A stretch of 64,000 nucleotides of DNA, taken from contig SVQH01000013.1 of assembly GCA_015065425.1 (NCBI GenBank), positions 4,929 through 68,928 of the forward strand, written 5' to 3'. The translations under genes and the position numbers were made by a program. Positions 1 through 8,322 of this stretch are shown in pieces. Each line of letters begins with the position of its first letter. Positions within the stretch are counted from its first letter, which is position 1. The notes beneath the pieces are model-generated. The model was given only the letters and a program-made list of their open reading frames with translations. It did no database searches and was not told where the DNA came from. This DNA comes from Oscillospiraceae bacterium. GTDB taxonomy: Bacteria > Bacillota > Clostridia > Oscillospirales > Acutalibacteraceae.

Positions 1-167
1 TATCCACCATTGGGAGTATAAGCGTTGTTCTGATTCTGATTGCTGTCGGGTTCGTTGTTGTTATCCAGAGTTTTCTCTGCCTGATTTGTTGTTGCAATGT
101 TTTTTCCGCAGACCGGACAGAAAGCCATATTATCCTCAATAGAATTTCCGCATGATGGACAAAACAT
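1..167 (-). CDS. Zinc-ribbon protein, N-terminal part
   Basis: Reading leftward from an ATG at 165-167, the frame stays open to the window edge, so only about 55 residues are seen. Residues 3-6 (CPSC) and 17-20 (CPVC) form two CxxC knuckles of a minimal zinc ribbon, followed by an Asn/Gln-rich linker. A TGGAGG ribosome site lies 8 bases upstream and a clear promoter lies further upstream. Proteins that start this way in Clostridia often continue into a membrane segment or another domain, but that part is outside the window, so no function is assigned. Confidence 0.8.
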   Translation of the reverse strand, partial: MFCPSCGNSIEDNMAFCPVCGKNIATTNQAEKTLDNNNEPDSNQNQNNAYTPNGG

Positions 168-196
168 AAAAATACCTCCAAAAAAAATGATAATTT

Positions 197-225
197 ATTA
201 TAGAATGTTTTTATCGGTTTTTCAA
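197..225 (-). promoter_or_regulatory. Promoter of the zinc-ribbon gene
   Basis: On the minus strand TTGAAA (220-225) is followed after exactly 17 bases by TATAAT (197-202). Transcription would start near 190, giving a short leader before the zinc-ribbon ATG. Confidence 0.75.
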
Positions 226-269
226 CATTTTTCGCATAATGATATTAAATTTATCATACGTTTCTTTTC

Positions 270-298
270 TTGACTTTTGTAAAACAATATTTTAATAT
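270..298 (+). promoter_or_regulatory. Promoter of the first HAD-IIA gene
   Basis: TTGACT (270-275), a 17-base spacer and TAATAT (293-298) lie just ahead of the GGAGGAGA ribosome site at about 312-319. The promoter is divergent from that of the zinc-ribbon gene. Confidence 0.7.
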
Positions 299-328
299 AT
301 TTATATAAATCGGAGGAGAAATTGATAA

Positions 329-1108
329 ATGAAGCAGATAATGGAAAAACACGGTTTTATATGCGATATGGACGGTGTTATTTATCACGGAAACAGAATA
401 CTTGAAGGTGTAAGAGAGTTTGTGAGTTGGCTCATTGAAAATGACAGAAAGTTTGTTTTCCTTACAAACAGCCCCGAAAAAACTCCCCATGAACTCAGTA
501 TGAAGCTTGGCAGAATGGGACTTGATGTTTCGCCTGACCATTTTTATACCAGTGCCATGGCAACGGCAGCATTTCTCAGCTCACAAAAACCGGGTTGTAC
601 TGCTTATGTTATAGGTGAAGCTGCACTTTCAAAGGCTCTTTACGATCAGGGAATATATATGAACGATGTCAATCCCGATTATGTAGTAGTCGGTGAAACA
701 AGAAGTTATAATTTTGAGAAAATTGAAAAAGCAATAGAACTGGTAAGAAACGGTGCTAAGCTCATAGGAACAAATCCCGATATAACAGGCCCTACTGAAA
801 GAGGAATAATGCCTGCTACAGGTTCACTTGTTGCCCCCATTGAAATATCAACGGGCAAAAAAGCATATTTTATAGGAAAACCAAATCCTCTTATGCTGCG
901 TCACGGACTTCAGAAGCTGGGTTGTCACAGCGGAGACATAGCATTTGTCGGAGACAGAATGGATACCGATATCATTGCAGGAATCGAATCAAATGTTGAT
1001 ACGGTACTGGTACTCAGCGGTGTAACTTCACTTGAAGATATTGATAATTTCCCTTACAGACCCAAATATATACTTAATAATGTCGGTGAAATTTTGACAA
1101 AAGAATAA
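329..1108 (+). CDS. HAD-IIA family sugar-phosphate phosphatase (NagD-like)
   Basis: A 259-residue cytoplasmic HAD-superfamily phosphatase of subclass IIA. Motif I is CDMDGVIY at residues 12-19 with the nucleophilic and general-acid Asp pair. Motif II is the LTNS segment near residue 46. The C-terminal GKPNP and VGDRMDTDI segments carry the motif III lysine and motif IV acidic pair. The length is normal for the NagD/AraL group, whose members dephosphorylate sugar phosphates, nucleotides or phosphoglycolate; the substrate here cannot be read from sequence. GGAGGAGA about 9 bases upstream sets the start at 329. The gene stands alone between its own promoter and a terminator. A paralogue lies at 13870. 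Confidence 0.9.
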   Translation: MKQIMEKHGFICDMDGVIYHGNRILEGVREFVSWLIENDRKFVFLTNSPEKTPHELSMKLGRMGLDVSPDHFYTSAMATAAFLSSQKPGCTAYVIGEAALSKALYDQGIYMNDVNPDYVVVGETRSYNFEKIEKAIELVRNGAKLIGTNPDITGPTERGIMPATGSLVAPIEISTGKKAYFIGKPNPLMLRHGLQKLGCHSGDIAFVGDRMDTDIIAGIESNVDTVLVLSGVTSLEDIDNFPYRPKYILNNVGEILTKE

Positions 1109-1142
1109 GTATTCTTTGCTTGAAGATACAAAAATAAACAGA

Positions 1143-1180
1143 CCCGGGACATACAAAGGTATGCTCCGGGAATTTTTTAG
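1143..1180. terminator. Bidirectional terminator between HAD-IIA and glycyl radical enzyme genes
   Basis: An imperfect GC-rich hairpin (CCCGGG... at 1143 pairing with ...CCGGG ending at 1170) is followed by a T-run at 1173-1178. On the opposite strand a T-rich tail also follows. It separates two convergent genes. Confidence 0.75.
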
Positions 1181-3337
1181 TCAGTTTTCGGTTCTCATTA
1201 TAATGTTTTCCTGTAAGGGTTCATCAAGATTGATGAAATGCTCACTGAATCCGCCGACTCTTACAATGAGATTCTTGTGTTTTTCAGGTTCTTTCTGAGC
1301 ATTCAGCAGGTCTTCGCGACTGAGAACATTTATCTGAAGAGTCTGACCGCCGTTTCTGAAATATGTTTTTGTGATTGCTGTAAATGCTTTTCTTCCTTCT
1401 TCTGAACAAAACTGAGATTTTGAAAATTTCATCTGAAGTACATTTCCGCTTGTGGCAAGATACTGATTTGCCTTCATAACGGAACACAGAAGGGCAGTAG
1501 GACCGTTTGCATCATTGCCGGGCGTTGGACCTATGCTGTCAGCAAGAAGTTTGTCTCCTTTTTTCTTGCCGTTTGGAAGTGCTCCCAGATGAAAACCGTA
1601 ATCGGGGGCTCTGTGGAATGTGCTGCAGCCGACACCGAAGACACCGCCTCTGAAGGTCTTTTTCGTCTGAAAATATCTGTATATATGGTCAGTTATTTCA
1701 GAGTATATGTTGTCTGTCTCTTCAATATCATTTCCGAATTTATCGTAAGACGCAAAATCACGGTACAAATTATTGAAGCCTTCAAAATTGCTTTTCAGTG
1801 CAGTGATAAGCTCTTTCATCGTATACTTCTTTTCGTCGTATATAAAGTGCTTTATCGCTGCAAGGGAATCTGCCGTATCAGGAAGTCCTTCTGTAAGTAC
1901 CTGACCGTGACCGTATATGGGACCTCTGTTTTTGTAATCAAGTCCTTTTTCAATACAGCCCTGAATCATAATAGATTTCCACGGGTTCGGTGCTTCTCTT
2001 CCGAAAATTTCCTGTGCTCTGTTCGATGTGTCCGTTATGTAATCAGCCATATATTCTATCTGCTTTTTATATGCGTTCATCAGCTCATCGAAGGACTCAA
2101 ATTTTTCGGGGTCTCCCGTATCAGGAGCGAGTTTTTCCATGGAAAACTGACATACACCTCTGAAAAGTGCAAATTCAAGAGCCTTTGCAACGCTGATTTC
2201 TCCGTCTTCGAGTCCCATGTGTGATTTTCCGAATATATCAATCTGATTGCAGCCGTTCATGCAGTAAAGATGTGCATCGCTTGCAGGTATTCCTATGGCT
2301 TCAAGTGCCGTACATACTGATTTGTCGTTATATATCGCAGGCATTCCGATACCCGTTGAAAGTGTATCCAAAGCCAGTTCCCATAAATCATCGGGAGTGT
2401 TTTTATTTAATCTTAACGTGATATTGGGTGTGTTATATTTTTTCTCTTTTGCTATGCGAAGAACGGCATAAGTAAGCTTGTTTGTGTGGTCGTTGCCGAA
2501 TTCATCGCTTCTGCCTACACATAAATTCCATGTGCGAGTTTTTCTGAACAGTTCCCAAAGTTTTTCAAGGCATCTGTAATCATCTTCAGTATCTTCATAA
2601 TATGCTCCGAGTGCATAGTCAAAAAGCCCCGGTGAGTCAATATCAAAAAGAGAGAAAGATACCCAGAAAAACTGGCAGGCTTCAAAAAAGTTTCTCGGCT
2701 TGTTTTGCGGTATGTTTGAAAATGCATCTGCAATACGGCAGAGAAGCTCTTTTTCTTCTCCGCAGGTGCCGTCAATCATTTCAAGTGCCTTCAGCCTGTA
2801 TTTTTCAGAAATTGTTTCAAGGGCTTCAACACAAAGCAGAAGTCCGTCGTAAAAATCCTGTTTATCGGTGTGAACTTTTCGGAATAATTCTATTTTGTCT
2901 CTTACACCCTTTGTGCCTGTACGCAGAAGCATTTCATAGTCGGGATTTGAATGTCCCCCCGCCGCGGCCCAGCAGCACTTGTTTATTTCAAGCTTTTCCT
3001 GGATGGGTGTCCTTATTTTACTTATTATTCTTGTGGTCTCATAAGGGCGGAAATAATCAAAATAAAAATTCAGCTCTTCCAGGTCCTTCAGCTGAGAAAG
3101 CTGTCGTGCATTTCTGTCTTTTACGCTTTCATTAAGTGTAATACCTTCACTGCGGTTATAATAAACTGCATACGAAGAAAATGCTCCTAAAGGTGCCTGA
3201 AAAAAATCTTCGGCTTTTATGCTGACACTCAGTTCTTCTGTAAAGACCTTCATACCGTTTGCAATGCGATATTCTTTATCCTCTCTGCCTGCATGGATAT
3301 ATCCCCATGCAAAGGGTTCGAGATTTTTTATGTTCAT
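1181..3337 (-). CDS. Glycyl radical enzyme of the pyruvate formate-lyase family, substrate unknown
   Basis: A 718-residue protein with the two hallmarks of glycyl radical enzymes. The C-terminal radical loop is RVGGFS at 693-698, with Gly696 as the likely radical site. The thiyl loop is NGCNQ at 361-365, with Cys363 as catalytic cysteine. In the diol-dehydratase/decarboxylase branch this loop usually reads GCxE; here the Glu is Gln, which argues against standard glycerol or propanediol dehydratase chemistry. The length is slightly below the common 750-850. Such enzymes need a radical SAM activase, and none lies beside it. The start is supported by AAGGAGTG upstream of the ATG at 3337. It is monocistronic and bounded by a terminator. 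Family assignment is firm; the substrate is not known. Confidence 0.85.
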   Translation of the reverse strand: MNIKNLEPFAWGYIHAGREDKEYRIANGMKVFTEELSVSIKAEDFFQAPLGAFSSYAVYYNRSEGITLNESVKDRNARQLSQLKDLEELNFYFDYFRPYETTRIISKIRTPIQEKLEINKCCWAAAGGHSNPDYEMLLRTGTKGVRDKIELFRKVHTDKQDFYDGLLLCVEALETISEKYRLKALEMIDGTCGEEKELLCRIADAFSNIPQNKPRNFFEACQFFWVSFSLFDIDSPGLFDYALGAYYEDTEDDYRCLEKLWELFRKTRTWNLCVGRSDEFGNDHTNKLTYAVLRIAKEKKYNTPNITLRLNKNTPDDLWELALDTLSTGIGMPAIYNDKSVCTALEAIGIPASDAHLYCMNGCNQIDIFGKSHMGLEDGEISVAKALEFALFRGVCQFSMEKLAPDTGDPEKFESFDELMNAYKKQIEYMADYITDTSNRAQEIFGREAPNPWKSIMIQGCIEKGLDYKNRGPIYGHGQVLTEGLPDTADSLAAIKHFIYDEKKYTMKELITALKSNFEGFNNLYRDFASYDKFGNDIEETDNIYSEITDHIYRYFQTKKTFRGGVFGVGCSTFHRAPDYGFHLGALPNGKKKGDKLLADSIGPTPGNDANGPTALLCSVMKANQYLATSGNVLQMKFSKSQFCSEEGRKAFTAITKTYFRNGGQTLQINVLSREDLLNAQKEPEKHKNLIVRVGGFSEHFINLDEPLQENIIMRTEN

Positions 3338-3453
3338 GATATCACTCCTTGTTATCGGTTTTCTGCTAAAGTATCTGCAGGTGCTTATTCCAAGGTAAAA
3401 AGTTTGAGTACGAAATCATTTTGTAAAGTATTTTTATTGAAAATGTATTCTTA

Positions 3454-3481
3454 ATTATAATCGGATTGTATCACATATAAA
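3454..3481 (-). promoter_or_regulatory. Possible promoter of the glycyl radical enzyme gene
   Basis: On the minus strand TTTATA (3476-3481) precedes TATAAT (3454-3459) by 16 bases. The -10 is perfect and the -35 is weak, as would fit a promoter that needs an activator. Confidence 0.4.
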
Positions 3482-3584
3482 TTAAGTTTTTCAATAAAAA
3501 TACAAAAGAATGAAAAAACTGTATTATTTGACAAATTGAACAAGTATTTACTGATAAATATTCACAATATTCAAACTTTGAATA

Positions 3585-3613
3585 TTGAAAAAAATTTTTT
3601 ATTGTGTTAAAAT
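3585..3613 (+). promoter_or_regulatory. Promoter of the dockerin gene
   Basis: TTGAAA (3585-3590), 17 bases, TAAAAT (3608-3613). The start site would be near 3620, downstream of the alternative ATG at 3585, which supports the internal start at 3648 for the protein. Confidence 0.65.
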
Positions 3614-3647
3614 AAAACCAAATTACTTAAAGTTGGTGAATGAGAAA

Positions 3648-4643
3648 ATGAAAAAGTTTATATCATTGCTTTTGTCCGTTGCTGTTCTCGCTTCACTTAC
3701 AGTGACTGCATTTGCAGCTGAATGGGGAGATGTCGATGCTGACGGTGTTATAGCTGCGGCTGATGCCAGACTTGCTCTTCGTTATTCTGTAGGGCTTGAC
3801 GAACCCACCAAAGATCAGCTTGAACGTGCCGATTATGATGCAGACGGTGAAGTTACTGCAGCTGATGCAAGACTTATTCTTCGTGTATCCGTTGGACTTG
3901 ATGCAAACGGACCTGATATCCCGGAATATCCCATGCCGGAAATTCATGTTCCTTCTGCAAAAGAGCTTAAGTTCCATGAAACTCTTTATGAGACATGTCA
4001 TCCTCTTCTCGGGCAGACAAAGCCCAATTATCCCGATAATTTCCAGAAGTGGTGCTGTTATTACACGATAAAGGATGTTTTCCGTCCCGCTCTTGAAAAA
4101 GCCGGTTATTCAAAGGCTCAGATTGATTTACTGGCTCCCACAAAGTTTTCCTCTGATTCCATTGCAAAGGGAATTTCAAATCTTTTAGGTACATCATGGC
4201 CCTCATGGCTTGTAATTACAACACTTGACCTTATGATTCCGTCATTCCTTGCGGATTACTACATCAAGACTCCTGAGGCAGCAGAGACTTTCTTCCTCTA
4301 CGATTTCTATGATGATATTATTGAATCAAAGGTGTATGAATACAGTGATGAGGACAGAGCGACCTATGTTCCCCGTGTGGGCGATGTGCTCTTTATAAGT
4401 AACAAGTCAAAGACTTATGAAAACGGCTATCCCACAGTTGACCATACAGCTCAAATTATAGAGGTTTACGAAGACGGCACTTTCCTGTGCACAGAAGGCA
4501 GTCTCATAGAATCCTCAGAAGGTGACAACAGGGCAAGAGTTCGTGAGCGTAAGTACCGTTACAACGCAGATATCGGAACCTATGAATTTACGAGAAATTC
4601 AATAGTAGTCGTACTCTTCGCCGCTCAACCCAAGCTTTCCTGA
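3648..4643 (+). CDS. Secreted dockerin protein with possible CHAP/NlpC-like cysteine-peptidase domain
   Basis: From the ATG at 3648 the product is 331 residues. It begins with a classical signal peptide (MKKFISLLLSVAVLASL..., AFAA cleavage site near residue 24). Two dockerin type I repeats follow directly, each with a Ca-binding DxDxDGxxxxxD loop (DVDADGVIAAAD and DYDADGEVTAAD). Dockerins bind cohesins on scaffoldins or the cell surface. The rest resembles a CHAP/NlpC-P60 fold: a KWCCYY segment could supply the catalytic Cys, and the sequence from RVGDVLFIS to VDHTAQIIEV could hold the catalytic His. That second assignment is inference from motif order. An in-frame ATG at 3585 exists but lies upstream of the likely transcription start and would mask the signal peptide. 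The gene is monocistronic. Confidence 0.8.
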   Translation: MKKFISLLLSVAVLASLTVTAFAAEWGDVDADGVIAAADARLALRYSVGLDEPTKDQLERADYDADGEVTAADARLILRVSVGLDANGPDIPEYPMPEIHVPSAKELKFHETLYETCHPLLGQTKPNYPDNFQKWCCYYTIKDVFRPALEKAGYSKAQIDLLAPTKFSSDSIAKGISNLLGTSWPSWLVITTLDLMIPSFLADYYIKTPEAAETFFLYDFYDDIIESKVYEYSDEDRATYVPRVGDVLFISNKSKTYENGYPTVDHTAQIIEVYEDGTFLCTEGSLIESSEGDNRARVRERKYRYNADIGTYEFTRNSIVVVLFAAQPKLS

Positions 4644-4660
4644 TAAATTTATATGTATTA

Positions 4661-4693
4661 AAAAAACCGCTGATTGACCGTCAGCGGTTTTTT
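4661..4693. terminator. Bidirectional terminator, dockerin gene / eda
   Basis: A-run, ACCGCTGA, 6-base loop region, TCAGCGGT, T-run: a near-perfect symmetrical hairpin between convergent genes, working on both strands. Confidence 0.9.
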
Positions 4694-4697
4694 ACGT

Positions 4698-5312
4698 TCA
4701 GTTTACGCTTTTTGCAATTTCAACAGCCTGTTTGCACTTTTCGGCAATTTCGTCGGGAGAACCTTTCATCATCCAACTGCCGCCTACTGCAAATATCTTG
4801 TTCCAACTGAGATATTCAGCAAGATTAGTGTCTGAAATGCCGCCTGTGGGAAGGAAAGTCACCTGGGGGAATGCTGCTGCAAGAGCCTTCATGGTGGGAA
4901 GACCGCCGTAGTTTGAACAGGGGAAGAACTTTATTATTTTACAACCATAAGAAATAGCTGTCATGACCTCTGTAGGTGTTACACATCCGCCGAGATAGGG
5001 GATTTCCTTTTCATTGCAGTATGCTGCAACTTCTTCCGAAAAACCGGGAGATACTATAAACTTTGCCCCGAGTGAAATTGCTTCTTCAGCCTGAGCCTTA
5101 TTTATAACTGTTCCTGCACCTACGAGCATTTCGGGGAATTCTTCAACAGCTATTTTAATTGCTTCACCAGCACAAGCTGTTCTGTAGGTGATTTCTGCAA
5201 TGGGAAGACCGCCTTTAACCATAGCGGCGAGCTTCGGGCGTACTTCTTCAACGGTATTGAACACCACAACGGGTACTACTTTATACTGACTTATAAATTC
5301 ATTTGTATTCAT
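4698..5312 (-). CDS. eda: KDPG/KHG aldolase
   Basis: A 204-residue class I aldolase that splits 2-keto-3-deoxy-6-phosphogluconate into pyruvate and glyceraldehyde-3-phosphate; many members also act on 4-hydroxy-2-oxoglutarate. The family landmarks are in order: EITYRTACA (catalytic Glu), VGAGTVIN, the Schiff-base lysine in IIKFFPCS, and the phosphate-binding FLPTGGI loop. The length is normal. It is the last gene of the uronate operon, 11 bases after the oxidoreductase stop, with an AAGAGGT ribosome site. Its place after kdgK fits its role as the final step of the pathway. Confidence 0.95.
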   Translation of the reverse strand: MNTNEFISQYKVVPVVVFNTVEEVRPKLAAMVKGGLPIAEITYRTACAGEAIKIAVEEFPEMLVGAGTVINKAQAEEAISLGAKFIVSPGFSEEVAAYCNEKEIPYLGGCVTPTEVMTAISYGCKIIKFFPCSNYGGLPTMKALAAAFPQVTFLPTGGISDTNLAEYLSWNKIFAVGGSWMMKGSPDEIAEKCKQAVEIAKSVN

Positions 5313-5323
5313 TTTTATACCTC

Positions 5324-6157
5324 TTAAACTCCGCTGTAAGCATTAAAACCGCCGTCAACGGGAATTACGATACCTGTGATAAATCCGCTTGCACCATCAT
5401 CAGCGAGGAAAAGGAGAGAGCCGATAAGCTCACTTACATCGCCGAATCTTTTCATGGGTGTACCTGAAAGGATTTTGTGCGAACGGGGAGTGGGGTTGCC
5501 GTCTTTGTCAAAAAGGAGAGCTCTGTTCTGATTGCCTACAAAGAAACCGGGGGCAATGGCATTGCAACGGATTCCCATAGGTGCAAAATGAACTGCAAGC
5601 CACTCCGTAAAGTTTGAAATACCTGCCTTGGCAGCGGAATATGCGGGAATCTTTGTAAGGGGATGATAAGCGTTCATTGAGGAGATATTGATAATGTTGC
5701 CGCCTGTTTCGAGCATATCCTCTGCAAATACCTGAGTTACAAGGAATGCAGAAGTGATATTAAGGTCAAATACAAATTTCAGTCCTGCTTCATCAAGGTC
5801 AAAGAATGTTTTCACATCTTCTCCTATATCGGGTGTCATATATTCATTGTCGGTTGTTGCTTTGGGATTGTTTCCGCCTGCTCCGTTGACAAGGAAATTA
5901 ACCTTTCCGAATTTCTCGTTTATAAGAGCCTTTGCGGCTTTGATGGAATCTTTATTAAGTGCATTTGTTTCAATGGCAAGTGCATTTTCACCGATTTTAT
6001 CTGCAACAGCCTTTGCTGCTTCATAATTTATGTCAAGAAGGGCAACCTTTGCTCCGCAAAGTGCCATTGCTTCTGCAAACCGGCTTATGATTGCTCCGCC
6101 TGCACCCGTAAGTGCAACCACTTTATCTGATAAATCGACATTAAAGGGAAGTTTCAT
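5324..6157 (-). CDS. uxuB: SDR-type D-mannonate oxidoreductase (fructuronate reductase)
   Basis: A 277-residue short-chain dehydrogenase. The N-terminal nucleotide loop is TGAGGAIISR, the NAGG element follows near residue 92, and the catalytic set is the Ser of INISS plus Tyr and Lys of YSAAK. The C-terminal substrate loop is long. SDRs of this kind in Firmicutes (YjmF type) reduce D-fructuronate to D-mannonate, replacing the longer mannitol-dehydrogenase-like UxuB of enterobacteria. The gene overlaps the end of uxuA by 17 bases, which implies coupled translation, and precedes eda. The specific reaction is assigned from operon context; the SDR fold itself is plain. Confidence 0.85.
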   Translation of the reverse strand: MKLPFNVDLSDKVVALTGAGGAIISRFAEAMALCGAKVALLDINYEAAKAVADKIGENALAIETNALNKDSIKAAKALINEKFGKVNFLVNGAGGNNPKATTDNEYMTPDIGEDVKTFFDLDEAGLKFVFDLNITSAFLVTQVFAEDMLETGGNIINISSMNAYHPLTKIPAYSAAKAGISNFTEWLAVHFAPMGIRCNAIAPGFFVGNQNRALLFDKDGNPTPRSHKILSGTPMKRFGDVSELIGSLLFLADDGASGFITGIVIPVDGGFNAYSGV

Positions 6158-7205
6158 TTTGTTTTACTCCTTTTTCTATAGCTTCAAAAAGTCCGTTTAT
6201 GTAACAAGCACCGAGAGCTCTGTCAAAAAGACCGTAACCGGGTTTGCCTGATTCGCCCCAGATGTTTCTGCCGTGGTCGGGACGGACATATTCCGTAAAG
6301 CCGCCTTCAACGAGTGCCTTTACTATACCGTAAATATCAAGGCTTCCCGCTTCGGTGAGATGTGCAGTTTCTCTGAAATCAAGCTCGTTTGAATAAGCAA
6401 TATTTCTTATATGTGCAAAATGAATTTTGTTTCTTTTTGAATATTCATAAGCCATTTCTATGAGGTCATTGTTTCTTCCCGCACCGAGAGAACCTGTGCA
6501 GAAAGTGATACCGTTTGTATCATCGGGAACAGCACTGAAAAGTCTTTCGTAGTCTTCTTTGCAGGAAATAATTCTCGGTAGTCCGAAAACATCCCACGGC
6601 GGGTCATCGGGATGAATAGCCATATTCATTCCTACCTCGTTACATACGGGGATTATCTTATTAAGGAAATACACGAGATTATCGAAAAGCTGTTCGTGGG
6701 ACATGTCCTTGTAGCTTTCAAGAAGTGCATTGAGTTCATCAGATGTGTAGCTTTCATCCCAGCCGGGAAGAGAAAGGTTCTTGGGGTCAAGGCTCATAAT
6801 TTCTTCGTGATTGTAGGAAAGGGAATTTGAACCGTCATCTGCTTCTGTCTTAAGATTTGTTCTCAGCCAGTCGAATACGGGCATAAAGTTGTAGCAGATA
6901 CATTTAACACCGACTTCGGAAAGTCTTCTGATGTTTTCACAGTAATTTTCTATATAAACGTCTCTGTTTCCTCTGCCGAGCTTTATATCCTCATGAACGG
7001 GAACTGATTCGATAACTTCCATTTCAAGTCCCGCATCGTCACACTGTTTTTTTAGTGAAGCTATTGTTTCTCTGCTCCAGACATTTCCTACGGGAGTGTC
7101 GTAAACTGCAGTTACAACACCTGTCATGCCGGGTATCTGTCTGATTTTTTCAAGGGAGATGCTGTCATTTGGTCCGTACCAGCGGAAGGTCATTTTCATA
7201 CGCAT
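6141..7205 (-). CDS. uxuA: Mannonate dehydratase
   Basis: A 354-residue TIM-barrel metal enzyme that dehydrates D-mannonate to 2-keto-3-deoxygluconate. The start MKMTFRWYGPND is typical. Expected metal and substrate ligands are visible as MAIHPDDPPW, TFCTGSLG, FAHIRN and VRPDHGR. The length matches the family. It lies 7 bases after kdgK and overlaps uxuB, so these genes are one transcript. Two Met codons occur at the start (MRM); the first is used here because of the upstream AAGGAG-like site. Confidence 0.95.
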   Translation of the reverse strand: MRMKMTFRWYGPNDSISLEKIRQIPGMTGVVTAVYDTPVGNVWSRETIASLKKQCDDAGLEMEVIESVPVHEDIKLGRGNRDVYIENYCENIRRLSEVGVKCICYNFMPVFDWLRTNLKTEADDGSNSLSYNHEEIMSLDPKNLSLPGWDESYTSDELNALLESYKDMSHEQLFDNLVYFLNKIIPVCNEVGMNMAIHPDDPPWDVFGLPRIISCKEDYERLFSAVPDDTNGITFCTGSLGAGRNNDLIEMAYEYSKRNKIHFAHIRNIAYSNELDFRETAHLTEAGSLDIYGIVKALVEGGFTEYVRPDHGRNIWGESGKPGYGLFDRALGACYINGLFEAIEKGVKQNETSL

Positions 7206-7212
7206 TTACTCC

Positions 7213-8307
7213 TTATCTGTTTACTCTGGCGTTGCCGCCTTTTACTATATTTTCAACTTCTTTAAGAACTGCAGTTGATGTATCGCCGGGGGTTGTCATT
7301 GCAAGTGCTCCGTGTGCGATACCGTAGTTTACGGCAATTTTTGCATCATCATAAGTCATAAGTCCGTAAATCAGTCCCGATGCAAAAGAATCGCCTCCGC
7401 CGACTCTGTCAAAAATTTCAAGTGCGGGAAGCTCCATGCCCTTATATACTTCACCGTTTGCATAAACCATGGCACTCCAGTCATTTATTGAAGCGGAACG
7501 TACGGTTCTGAGTGTGGTTGCAATAACCTTAAAGTTGGGATAAACCTTTGTGACTTCTCCGAGCATCTTTTTGTAGCCTTCAATATTAAGCTCCTTAAGA
7601 TTTTCGTCATTGCCCTCTATTTCAAAGCCGAGGCATGCTGTGAAATCTTCTTCATTACCTATCATAACATCAACATAAGGGGCAATAGCCTTGTTTACTT
7701 CCTGTGCCTTTTCCTTTCCGCCAATGGATTTCCACAGTGAAGGACGGTAATTAAGGTCGTAGGAAACTATTGTTCCGTATTTTTTAGCGGTTTTGACAGC
7801 TTCAATAACGACCTCTGCCGTGCTTTCGGAAAGTGCTGCAAAAATACCGCCCGTATGAAGCCATCTGACTCCGAGTGTACCAAAAATGTATTCCCAATCG
7901 ACATCTCCGGGCTTCAGTTGTGAAATTGCGGTGTTGCCTCTGTCCGAAACCCCTGAAGCACCTCTGATACCGTAGCCTCTTTCCGTGAAATTAAGACCGT
8001 TTCTTACACTTCTTCCGATTCCGTCATAGGGAACCCACTTGATAAAAGATGTGTCAACTCCGCCCTGAAGAATGAAATCTTCAATAAGTCTTCCCACATC
8101 ATTGTCAGCAAATGCCGTAACAACAGCGGTTTTGAATCCGAAGCAACGGCGAAGACCTCTTGCAACATTATATTCTCCGCCGCCTTCCCATGCTCTGAAG
8201 GAGCGTGTGGTTCTTATTCTTGTATCGCCGGGGTCAAGTCTCAGCATTACTTCTCCCAGTGCTATCATATCATAAGTACAGCTTTCTTTTTTACGAAGTT
8301 CGATCAT
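7213..8307 (-). CDS. kdgK: 2-dehydro-3-deoxygluconokinase, PfkB family
   Basis: A 364-residue PfkB-type sugar kinase that phosphorylates 2-keto-3-deoxygluconate to KDPG. The N-terminal glycine-rich region (WEGGGEYNVARGL) binds the sugar. The PfkB signature near the C-terminus (VGGGDSFASGL) has the catalytic Asp and anion hole. It is somewhat longer than the 310-340 typical of KdgK, but its position between the isomerase-like gene and uxuA makes the assignment persuasive. It starts 15 bases after the stop of the preceding gene, with a GAGAGGAAAAC ribosome site. Confidence 0.88.
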   Translation of the reverse strand: MIELRKKESCTYDMIALGEVMLRLDPGDTRIRTTRSFRAWEGGGEYNVARGLRRCFGFKTAVVTAFADNDVGRLIEDFILQGGVDTSFIKWVPYDGIGRSVRNGLNFTERGYGIRGASGVSDRGNTAISQLKPGDVDWEYIFGTLGVRWLHTGGIFAALSESTAEVVIEAVKTAKKYGTIVSYDLNYRPSLWKSIGGKEKAQEVNKAIAPYVDVMIGNEEDFTACLGFEIEGNDENLKELNIEGYKKMLGEVTKVYPNFKVIATTLRTVRSASINDWSAMVYANGEVYKGMELPALEIFDRVGGGDSFASGLIYGLMTYDDAKIAVNYGIAHGALAMTTPGDTSTAVLKEVENIVKGGNARVNR

Positions 8308-8322
8308 ATTAGTTTTCCTCTC

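Larger units (their letters stand above)
3338..3647. other. Divergent intergenic region
   Basis: This 310-base AT-rich gap holds the promoters of the glycyl radical enzyme (minus) and the dockerin protein (plus). The leader of the radical-enzyme transcript would be about 110 bases. I see no riboswitch or T-box signature in it. Confidence 0.6.

Noticed and set aside
1589..2224. Open frame of 211 codons on the plus strand
   Set aside because: It is antisense to the glycyl radical enzyme, has no ribosome site and a composition typical of a shadow frame.
3338..3459. Riboswitch in the leader of the glycyl radical enzyme gene
   Set aside because: The leader of about 110 bases shows no known aptamer motif and no terminator hairpin.
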